From: Eubacteriales Family XIII. Incertae Sedis bacterium
Lineage (GTDB): Bacteria; Bacillota; Clostridia; Peptostreptococcales; Anaerovoracaceae
DNA length: 15,468 nt
NCBI GenBank assembly: GCA_031272745.1
Contig: JAISTF010000025.1
Location: 1-15,468, forward strand
Direction: 5' to 3'
Of the stretch, positions 1-5,873 are shown one piece after another. Made by a program: the position numbers and the translations under genes. Within the stretch, counting starts at the first letter, position 1, and the number at the start of each line of letters is the position of its first letter. The notes under the pieces are model-generated. The model searched no databases. It was not told where the DNA came from and saw only the letters and a list, made by a program, of their open reading frames with translations.

Positions 1-1438
1 GGATGTTTTCCTTCGTGTCCTTCAGCGTCAGCAGCTCGAGGTCCGTCGCCGCGTATTCCTCTTTGCAGTGCGGGCAGACCTTGCGCATGAGGCGCTGCGC
101 GACGAGCCCGACGACCGAATTGCCGACGAGGTACGGCGGCACCCCCATATCCTCAAGCCGCACGATGGACGCGAGCGCGTCGTTTGTATGCAGCGTCGAG
201 AGTACGAGGTGGCCCGTGATCGCGGCCGACACCGAAATCGACGCCGTCTCCGCGTCGCGCGTCTCCCCGACCATAATGATGTCCGGGTCCTGCCTCATGA
301 GAGAGCGGAGCCCCGCGGCAAACGTCAGGCCCGACTGGTTGTTCACCTGCACCTGGTTGATGCCGTCGAGGTTGCGCTCGACGGGGTCTTCGATCGAAGA
401 GATGTTGATTTGCTTCTGCTTGAATTTTTCGAGCGCCATATACATCGTCGTCGTCTTGCCGCTGCCCGTCGGACCCGTGATGTAGATGATGCCGTTCGGG
501 TGCGAGAGGATGTCGATGAACTTCCGGTAGTCCTCGTCGTTCATGCCGAAATGCCCCTCGTGGTCGATCTTCGTGTTTGTCGACAGGAAGCGCAGCACGG
601 CCTTCTCGCCGAAGACCGTCGGGATGACCGACAGGCGCACGTTGAGGTCCGCGCCCTCGACGAGGATGCGGAAATGCCCGTCCTGCGGCACGCGCTTCTC
701 CGCGATGTCGAGGTTGCTCATGATCTTCAGCCGCACGATGAGCGCGGGGTGGATGTTTTTCGGGATGTCCGCGTAGTCGACGAGCGCCCCGTCGACGCGC
801 ATCCGGATCTTGCTCTGCCGCTCGAACGGCTCGAGGTGCAGGTCGCTCGCGCCGTTGCTGTACGCGCGCAGCATGAGGCTGTTGAGCAGGTTGACGACCG
901 GCGTCGCGTCGTCCCCGAGGTCGATCGCGCTGATCTGCTCGATCTCGGGGAAGAGCGCGGCGTAGTCGCGGTCCGCCTTGTGGACGGCCTGCATCGCTTC
1001 GACTTCCGAATAATAATGCGTGATCGCCTTGTCGATGTCCGCCTTTTCGCCGATCGCGAGCTGCACGGGCATGCCGGCGTTTTGCCGGATCTCGTCGACG
1101 CCAAAGAAATTGAGCGGGTCGTTGATGACGAGGCCGAGCACGCCGCCTTCCTGCGAGATGGCGATCGCGGTGTTTTTCTCCGCGAGGGCGCGCGGCACCT
1201 TCGCGACGGCCTTCACGTCGACGTGCGCCGTCTCGACGCGGACCTGCGGGATGCCGAGTTTGTGCGAGAGCGCCTGCAGGACTTCTTTTTCCGTGACGAA
1301 ACCGAGCGCGATGACCGCCTGGCCGAGCCGCACGTTGTTTTCCTTTTGGTAGGCGAGCGCCTGCGCGATCTGCGCGTCGTTCACATAGCCGTATTCTTTC
1401 AGGAGATCGCCGATGCGCACCTGTTTCGGATCGATCAT
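1..1438 (-). CDS. pilB: Type IV pilus / type II secretion assembly ATPase (PilB/GspE family), C-terminus cut by window edge
   Basis: This is a hexameric cytoplasmic ATPase that powers pilin or pseudopilin polymerisation. The minus-strand frame is open from the ATG at 1438 to the window edge, giving 479 residues, so the C-terminus is missing. An N-terminal MshEN-like region (from MIDPKQVRIGDLL) precedes the ATPase core. Walker A GPTGSGKT lies at about residues 322-329. The Walker B region DPDIIMVGE lies at about 384-392, followed by TRDAETA. A zinc-type CPHC pair lies at about 455-458; the other pair would be expected in the missing part or may be absent. The start overlaps the pilO-like stop in an ATGA arrangement and has a GGAGGG ribosome site 6 nt upstream. 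PilB and GspE cannot be separated from this sequence alone; the PilMNO-like neighbours favour PilB. Confidence 0.93.
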   Translation of the reverse strand, partial: MIDPKQVRIGDLLKEYGYVNDAQIAQALAYQKENNVRLGQAVIALGFVTEKEVLQALSHKLGIPQVRVETAHVDVKAVAKVPRALAEKNTAIAISQEGGVLGLVINDPLNFFGVDEIRQNAGMPVQLAIGEKADIDKAITHYYSEVEAMQAVHKADRDYAALFPEIEQISAIDLGDDATPVVNLLNSLMLRAYSNGASDLHLEPFERQSKIRMRVDGALVDYADIPKNIHPALIVRLKIMSNLDIAEKRVPQDGHFRILVEGADLNVRLSVIPTVFGEKAVLRFLSTNTKIDHEGHFGMNDEDYRKFIDILSHPNGIIYITGPTGSGKTTTMYMALEKFKQKQINISSIEDPVERNLDGINQVQVNNQSGLTFAAGLRSLMRQDPDIIMVGETRDAETASISVSAAITGHLVLSTLHTNDALASIVRLEDMGVPPYLVGNSVVGLVAQRLMRKVCPHCKEEYAATDLELLTLKDTKENI

Positions 1439-2244
1439 GCTATCCCTCCGTTCACGTAAATCTTGAAGACGATGGCAAAGCTGTCCACGGTCTGCGGCGA
1501 AGCGCCCTCTTCGCCGTCCGCGACGGCGGCCTTGTCCGTTCCCGCCGTCCAGCTGTACGAGGCGACGGTCACGCCGCGCGCTTCCTCGGCCTTGCCGAGC
1601 AGGGCGTAAAACTGCGTCATCGTTCCCTTGACCGAGACGTTCACCGTATAGGCGGAAGCCGTGCCGCCCGCGGCCGCCGTTTCGACCGGCGTATCGGGCA
1701 CGAGCGCGTCCTGCACGTCCGCGAGCGATTCCGTCCCCTCTTCTGCGGGAACTTGCGTCGGATCGTCGGCCGGCGCCGTCTCTTCTGTCGCCGCCTCAGG
1801 CACGTCTGCCGGCGCGACGGCCGAGAGCGCGTACGGCGTCACAGTCTCCTGCGAGAGCGCGGAAATGGAGAGCGTCTCCGGCACGAACCCGCTGTCCGTC
1901 AGCATCTTCGTGATGAGCGCATCGACCTCTTCATAATTCATCGGGTCCTGAAATTTCTTGCGCGCATCGTCGTAGTCCGCCTGCGCGGTCTTGTATTCCT
2001 GCTGCGCCTCGGACAGGCGCGCGATCGTCTGCTCCGTCAGCGCCTTCTGCTCCTCGAGCATCGGCACTTCGGACACGAGCGCCGCGTTTTCCGCGCGCTG
2101 CGGCAGGATGAGAAACCACACCATCGCCGCGGCCGCGACCACGATGATGAGGATCCAGATCATGTCTTTTTCCTTTTTCGAGAGCGCCGCGAAACCCGAA
2201 GGCCGCTGTCCCGGAAGCAATTTTTTCTCCGTCCGCTCCGGCAT
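1435..2244 (-). CDS. PilO-like inner-membrane pilus platform protein
   Basis: The 269-residue protein has the architecture of PilO/GspM platform components. A short basic cytoplasmic N-terminus is followed by one membrane helix at about residues 28-47, a coiled coil at about 50-100 (rich in E, Q, A and L) and a periplasmic-side domain. An Ala/Pro/Glu/Thr-rich spacer at about 145-195 splits the C-terminal part. The last region, YTVNVSVKGTMTQFYALL onward, looks like the ferredoxin-like PilO fold. The family assignment rests on architecture and gene order (M-N-O-B), because sequence conservation in PilO is low. The start ATG at 2244 has a strong GGAAGGGG site 7 nt upstream and follows the pilN-like stop by one base. 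The stop overlaps the start of the ATPase gene, so translation is probably coupled. The acidic spacer is longer than I would expect in a typical PilO. Confidence 0.75.
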   Translation of the reverse strand: MPERTEKKLLPGQRPSGFAALSKKEKDMIWILIIVVAAAAMVWFLILPQRAENAALVSEVPMLEEQKALTEQTIARLSEAQQEYKTAQADYDDARKKFQDPMNYEEVDALITKMLTDSGFVPETLSISALSQETVTPYALSAVAPADVPEAATEETAPADDPTQVPAEEGTESLADVQDALVPDTPVETAAAGGTASAYTVNVSVKGTMTQFYALLGKAEEARGVTVASYSWTAGTDKAAVADGEEGASPQTVDSFAIVFKIYVNGGIA

Positions 2245-2245
2245 G

Positions 2246-2896
2246 TCAGACCCCTTCCGGCGCCCTTACGACGCACACCACGCTGAAACTGTACGACGAC
2301 GTTGTCACGGTTTCCGTTTTGGGAGCCTCGCCGTCTTCACTGTTCGTTTGCACCACTTTCTCGGTCGTGCCGCCCGCATACCCGCCGTACGAGACGTCCG
2401 CAAACAGCCCCGTGTCGCGCAGCTGCGTCACAAACAGCGCCACGCCCGACGCGGTGCCCGTCTTCGCCGTGAACGAAAACTCGCCCGTCTCTCTGTCATA
2501 GCTGAAATTGTCGAGCGTCGCACGGTCCGTGGCGACCTCGAAGATCTTCTGTATCTGCTGCGCCATGAGGTCAGGATGCGTTGCCACGGCCTTTGTGACG
2601 GCTTCCATCGCATTCGCGGCCTCGCGCATGGACGCGGCGTCGGCCAGCGCCGTCTGCGTCGCCTGAAGCTGCGACACCGTTTCGGGGGCGTTGAGATAGC
2701 TTTCGATCTCCGCCTTTTGGAGCCGCAAATCCGCGGAGCCTTTGTCCTGCGCGAACCAATACGCGCCGAGCCCGACGACGACGACCACGAGGACGAGCAG
2801 CGGCAACACGTTCGGCCGCGCGGAAGAACGGGTCTTCGCCTCGGTTTTTTCGAGCGCCGCGAGCAGGTTGATGTCTTTTTGCTTGATGCCGCCCAT
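2246..2896 (-). CDS. PilN-like inner-membrane pilus platform protein
   Basis: The 216-residue protein has a short cytoplasmic tail, one strong membrane helix at about residues 29-48 (NVLPLLVLVVVVVGLGAYWF), a coiled-coil stretch at about 52-90 and a C-terminal domain with alternating beta/alpha character. The tail contains INLL at residues 9-12. This matches the conserved PilN motif (IN(L/F)LP type) known to dock into the cytoplasmic actin-like protein PilM, although the usual proline is replaced by alanine. It lies 5 nt after the pilM-like stop and 1 nt before the pilO-like start, so the three are very likely co-translated. A GAAGAGGT site lies upstream of the ATG at 2896. The motif, topology and position together make PilN the best call. 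Confidence 0.8.
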   Translation of the reverse strand: MGGIKQKDINLLAALEKTEAKTRSSARPNVLPLLVLVVVVVGLGAYWFAQDKGSADLRLQKAEIESYLNAPETVSQLQATQTALADAASMREAANAMEAVTKAVATHPDLMAQQIQKIFEVATDRATLDNFSYDRETGEFSFTAKTGTASGVALFVTQLRDTGLFADVSYGGYAGGTTEKVVQTNSEDGEAPKTETVTTSSYSFSVVCVVRAPEGV

Positions 2897-2901
2897 GCGC
2901 C

Positions 2902-3837
2902 CTACCTCTTCAACAATCCGCCGAGATTGAACAGATAAAAGGCGGGGTCGAAGCCGCCCGCCGCGGCCGCTTCCGCCGCCCGGCCGGAAAGCTGCACGGC
3001 ACCCGACAGGTCAAGTTTTTTCAGCTCCACGCTCAGGTAGGCGTATTCCTGCGCGACCACGGAAAACTCCGCGTCCGTCAGGCCCGCAAACACCGCGGTC
3101 TCCACGGGCGGCGTGTCCTCGTCGCGCTGGGAAATCGCAAATTGCAGCATGGAAGACAGGTTGCTCCCGATCTCCATGAGCCGCTCGCGCGTGCCGATCT
3201 CGTTCACGAGGCGGTAGCGGTTTGTCACCTTGAAGAGCCCGCCCGTGAACAGGGACAGCGACAGGTAGCGCCCGTCCGTCTGCGCGAGCACGAAGCTCCC
3301 GTCCGCGTACTCCGGCAGGAATTTCATCAGCTTGATCTGGCTGCCGACGCCGACGCCGACGCTCTTCAGCTTGAGCCCCGCGCCCTCAAGCACGTCGCGA
3401 TAGGTGCGCAGCATGTCCGCCGGCACCGAGGCCGCAAGGAGCGTGATGCCGCCCGACGCGGATTTGTTATTCAAAATCGTGTAGTCGTAGATGCTCTCTT
3501 CCGCTTCGGCGGCGCCGAAATTGTCGTACTGGACGAATTCCCTGCGGATGATTTCGAGGGCTTTCGCCTCGGGCACGCGCGGGACGTCCATGACCTTCGT
3601 CTGGATGCTGTTTGTGTGAATCGTGAGCGTCGTCTGGCTTTTCGCCGCTTCGGGCCGCGCCGCGAGCAGGCGCTCGAAAAAGCCCGTCATCTTCGGCGCG
3701 TCCGTGATGATGCCGTTGATCATGCCGTCCTCGGGCAGAGGCAGTTCCTCGAAGCCGCTGACGCGTATCTGTTTCGCGTCCGCCGCGCCGATGAGCAGTC
3801 GCATATGAGTCGGTGAGCAATATATCGAATTCTCCAT
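2902..3837 (-). CDS. PilM-like actin-fold cytoplasmic pilus protein
   Basis: From the ATG at 3837 the protein has 311 residues. The frame extends to a TTG at 3870, but that codon has no ribosome site, whereas a G5 run lies upstream of the ATG; the ATG is preferred although the spacing is long. Family knowledge: PilM is an actin/FtsA-like cytoplasmic protein that binds the PilN tail. What is visible is PilM-like organisation. There is a central helix region (VPEAKALEIIRREF), the stretch ITLLAASVPADMLRTYRDVL, which resembles the PilM signature before the second subdomain, and FTGGLFKVTNRYRLVNEIG, which resembles the following strand pair. The usual N-terminal GLDIGSS phosphate loop is replaced by RLLIGAADAKQ, so nucleotide binding may be weak or lost. 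It is the first gene of the leftward operon and ends in TAG. Confidence 0.75.
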   Translation of the reverse strand: MENSIYCSPTHMRLLIGAADAKQIRVSGFEELPLPEDGMINGIITDAPKMTGFFERLLAARPEAAKSQTTLTIHTNSIQTKVMDVPRVPEAKALEIIRREFVQYDNFGAAEAEESIYDYTILNNKSASGGITLLAASVPADMLRTYRDVLEGAGLKLKSVGVGVGSQIKLMKFLPEYADGSFVLAQTDGRYLSLSLFTGGLFKVTNRYRLVNEIGTRERLMEIGSNLSSMLQFAISQRDEDTPPVETAVFAGLTDAEFSVVAQEYAYLSVELKKLDLSGAVQLSGRAAEAAAAGGFDPAFYLFNLGGLLKR

Positions 3838-3895
3838 ACTATTATCTATACCCCCGTTTTCCCGATGCAAACACGCGCGGGAAATATTTTTCGCA

Positions 3896-3925
3896 TTGCA
3901 AATTGACCGACTCTTGCAGTATACT
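3896..3925 (+). promoter_or_regulatory. Candidate promoter for the rightward operon
   Basis: TTGCAA (3896-3901) and TATACT (3920-3925) are separated by 18 bp, ahead of a GGTAGGAG ribosome site and the ATG at 3970. This is the only good promoter-like site before the long co-directional series 3970-12531, so it may drive much of it. The -10 box is shared with the leftward promoter. Confidence 0.5.
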
Positions 3926-3946
3926 ATGCGGCGTGTGAAAAGTAAA
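3918..3946 (-). promoter_or_regulatory. Candidate promoter for the leftward pil operon
   Basis: Read on the minus strand, TTTACT (3946-3941) and TATACT (3923-3918) are separated by 17 bp and match the sigma-A consensus at four of six and five of six positions. It would give a leader of roughly 70 nt before the pilM-like ATG. It overlaps the rightward promoter through the palindrome AGTATACT at 3918-3925. The call is by eye only. Confidence 0.45.
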
Positions 3947-3969
3947 ACACGGAAAGGACGGGTAGGAGA

Positions 3970-4329
3970 ATGCTTGCAGTTTTTGAAACCGTGAAATCGC
4001 AGTTTCGCGCGGCGCTCGCGCGGGGAACCGGCCGTTTGGCGATCGCGCTGCTATGCGCGGCCGTGGTGCTGCTCGTCGTCATCGCCGTGCAGTGGAGCGG
4101 GGCCCTGCGGGACGTGGCGGCCCGGGATGCGGCGTACGCGCAGCTCAAGGCGGACACGGCGGACGACGCGGCGCTCGTCGAATCGCTCAGCGCGGAGCGC
4201 GTCCGGCTCGAAAAGGAAAAGGCCGCCCTCGAGGCGGAGAAAGGCAGGCTGGAGTCCGCGGTCGAGGAACTCACGGCTACGAACGGTGACCTGTCAAAAA
4301 AATTGAGCGTCTACGACAGGCCGAGTTGA
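3970..4329 (+). CDS. Membrane-anchored coiled-coil protein; probable N-terminal part of a frameshifted 3D-domain protein
   Basis: In its own frame this is a 119-residue protein. It has a short basic N-terminus, one membrane helix at about residues 22-42 (RLAIALLCAAVVLLVVIAV) and a long coiled coil at about 50-111, rich in E, K, L and A. The start ATG at 3970 has a good GGTAGGAG site. The last eight residues after the double lysine (LSVYDRPS) break the heptad pattern. At 4296-4302 there is a run of seven A read as TCA AAA AAA; moving back one base there leads directly into the downstream 3D-domain frame and continues the coiled coil. The joined product would be about 218 residues (111 + 107): membrane anchor, coiled coil, 3D domain. 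Taken alone the frame resembles small FtsL/DivIC-like membrane coiled coils, but there is no specific motif to support that. Confidence 0.75.
   Translation: MLAVFETVKSQFRAALARGTGRLAIALLCAAVVLLVVIAVQWSGALRDVAARDAAYAQLKADTADDAALVESLSAERVRLEKEKAALEAEKGRLESAVEELTATNGDLSKKLSVYDRPS
4296..4302 (+). other. Heptanucleotide slippery site A AAA AAA (putative -1 frameshift or homopolymer indel)
   Basis: The seven-A run is positioned so that the zero-frame codons are AAA AAA preceded by A. This is the arrangement used in -1 programmed frameshifting (dnaX-type A AAA AAG, several IS elements). The -1 frame has a stop at 4287-4289, just upstream, and is then open to 4625. I see no convincing downstream stem-loop and no upstream Shine-Dalgarno-like stimulator. 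Transcriptional slippage or a lost A in the assembly would explain the same pattern. Confidence 0.55.
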
Positions 4330-4625
4330 GGAGCGACCCCGCGGAAATCGGCGAGTTCAAGATCACCTTCTACTCGACGAGCGGCACGCCGCGGGGGGGC
4401 TTCAACTGGATCGACGGCAAGACCGTCGCGATGAACAGGGACCAGATGCGCGCGCTCGGCCTCGACTTCGGCGACGAAATCTACATCCGCTCGGCGCGGG
4501 GCTGGTCCGGCTACTACACGGTCGGCGACACGGGCTGTGCCTGGGGCACGCTCGACATCTACGTGGCCCCCGGTGGCATTCCGTCCTGGGGCGCGGAGAA
4601 CGGTGCGCAGCTGCTGGTGCTGTGA
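4326..4625 (+). CDS. 3D-domain protein segment (YabE/MltA-like double-psi barrel fold)
   Basis: The stretch EIGEFKITFYSTSG opens a 3D domain, followed by GKTVAMN and then the signature region YYTVGDTGCAWGTLDIYV, which holds conserved aspartates (VGDTG, LDIY). Family knowledge: 3D domains occur in exported cell-wall enzymes of Bacillota (YabE/YocH/YuiC type) and resemble the catalytic core of MltA lytic transglycosylases. The only independent start is a TTG at 4326 that overlaps the previous stop in a TTGA arrangement with a weak AGG 5 nt upstream. Without the upstream part this product would lack any signal or membrane anchor, which is odd for a wall-acting domain. It is therefore more likely the C-terminal half of a frameshifted 3970-4625 protein. 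The domain itself looks complete and intact. Confidence 0.8.
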   Translation: MRSDPAEIGEFKITFYSTSGTPRGGFNWIDGKTVAMNRDQMRALGLDFGDEIYIRSARGWSGYYTVGDTGCAWGTLDIYVAPGGIPSWGAENGAQLLVL

Positions 4626-4637
4626 TATGATTAGGGC

Positions 4638-5873
4638 ATGAACAAGAGCGATTTGAAAGTGATACGCGGGGGGGCGCTGGGGCGTCCCCTGCCGGAGCAG
4701 AAATTCATCGACGCGTATGTGACGAATACGCGGCTGATGGGCGTGCTCGTGATTTACATCCGGTGGAAGATTTCGGGGGCGCTGGCCGAGCGGAAGCAGA
4801 GCCGGTCGCTGCACCAGTTTTTCTACGTCGAGACGACCGAGGAAGGCATCGAGTCCTATCGCGGCATCTACGGCGAGGATGTCGAGGAGCTGCGCGAGGC
4901 GGAGCAGATGATGCTCGGTGGGCTCGGCGCCGACAAGGTGATGCTGACGATGAACGAGGCGACGTGGCTCGTGCAGGAATTCGCGAAACTGAACAAGAAA
5001 CTCGGCCTGCCGCTGCCCGACGAAGTGTCCGATTATTCGTTTGTGCTGGAGCGGGAAACGAGCATCGACAAGGCGCGCGAGGACCGGCTGTTCCGCATGA
5101 TCTGCGGGAAGATCACGAACGACAACCAGCTGATCAATTATTTCCTCATGCGATACTATGCGCGGGATTTCTATCCGGTGCGGATGCTCGCGGCGCAGGG
5201 GACGGCGATTCCCGAGGACTTGGCCGGCGATCTGGAATGGGCGACGCTATGCCTCAATGAGATCCGCGAGGAGAAAAACGACGACGGCGAGCGTGTGTGG
5301 CTCTGCGAGTCGGTCGTCGAAGAGGACCGCGGGCACCGCATCCTCGTGAGCGAGCTCGCCCTGACGGGACCGAAGGGGCCGGAGCGGCGCGTGGAGCGGT
5401 TTTCCGTGTTGTCGAGCTTTTCGATTTCGCCGGCGGAGGCCGCGATGAAGCTCGCGCGGCCGGAGTTCGTGACGGTCTACGAGATCGCGGGGCCCGTCGA
5501 CAACGTGCTCGACGAACTCGACGAGCGCTACCTCGGCGCGCTGCAAAACCTCACGGAAGGCGGCAAGCTCTACGTGCGGTTCATGGACGACAACCGCCAC
5601 GTCGGGCTGCCCGTCTACCGGCTGAACGACGACGTGCGCGAAATCCTCTACGTGACGGTCGAGGACCAGCTCATCGTCGGCGCGTACACGCTTTCCGGCA
5701 TCCGCCTGCTCGAAAACAAGCTGATGCTGTCGCCGATCGCGCGGCAGCTGATCGAGGTGGCGAAATACGAGTTCAAGGAGCAGATTTTGTATGATTACAC
5801 GCTGAGTTACGGCGGGGATTTTGTGCACTACGTAGATGAGGTGATGGGGTTTGAGCCGGATGACGAGGAATAA
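4638..5873 (+). CDS. Unrecognised 411-residue cytoplasmic protein
   Basis: I do not recognise a family. The protein is acidic and has no signal peptide; the only hydrophobic patch (LMGVLVIYI, about residues 34-42) is too short to span a membrane. It looks like a globular alpha/beta protein of two or more domains. An N-terminal half to about 210 is rich in helices (for example NEATWLVQEFAKLNKKLGL and DNQLINYFLMRYYARDF). A second half contains strand-rich segments (VWLCESVVEEDRGHRILVSEL, KLYVRFMDDNRHVGLPVYRL) and ends in an acidic tail, FEPDDEE. The ATG at 4638 has a modest TAGGG site. It follows the 3D-domain frame by 12 nt and overlaps the start of hisZG by 14 nt, so it is co-transcribed with both. 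Codon use matches its neighbours and nothing suggests recent transfer. Confidence 0.85.
   Translation: MNKSDLKVIRGGALGRPLPEQKFIDAYVTNTRLMGVLVIYIRWKISGALAERKQSRSLHQFFYVETTEEGIESYRGIYGEDVEELREAEQMMLGGLGADKVMLTMNEATWLVQEFAKLNKKLGLPLPDEVSDYSFVLERETSIDKAREDRLFRMICGKITNDNQLINYFLMRYYARDFYPVRMLAAQGTAIPEDLAGDLEWATLCLNEIREEKNDDGERVWLCESVVEEDRGHRILVSELALTGPKGPERRVERFSVLSSFSISPAEAAMKLARPEFVTVYEIAGPVDNVLDELDERYLGALQNLTEGGKLYVRFMDDNRHVGLPVYRLNDDVREILYVTVEDQLIVGAYTLSGIRLLENKLMLSPIARQLIEVAKYEFKEQILYDYTLSYGGDFVHYVDEVMGFEPDDEE

Noticed and set aside
68..1459. 463-codon plus-strand open frame opposite the pilB ATPase gene
   Set aside because: The minus strand encodes a clear PilB/GspE with Walker motifs; the plus frame is an Arg/Asp/Val-rich shadow.
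3903..3908. TTGACC as a -35 box for the rightward promoter
   Set aside because: It is only 11 bp from the TATACT -10 box, too close; TTGCAA at 3896-3901 has workable spacing.
3932..3951. Small hairpin CGTGT...ACACG in the leader of the rightward operon
   Set aside because: A 5-bp stem with a 10-nt loop is too weak to call a regulatory structure. No T-box or riboswitch features are visible upstream of the his genes.
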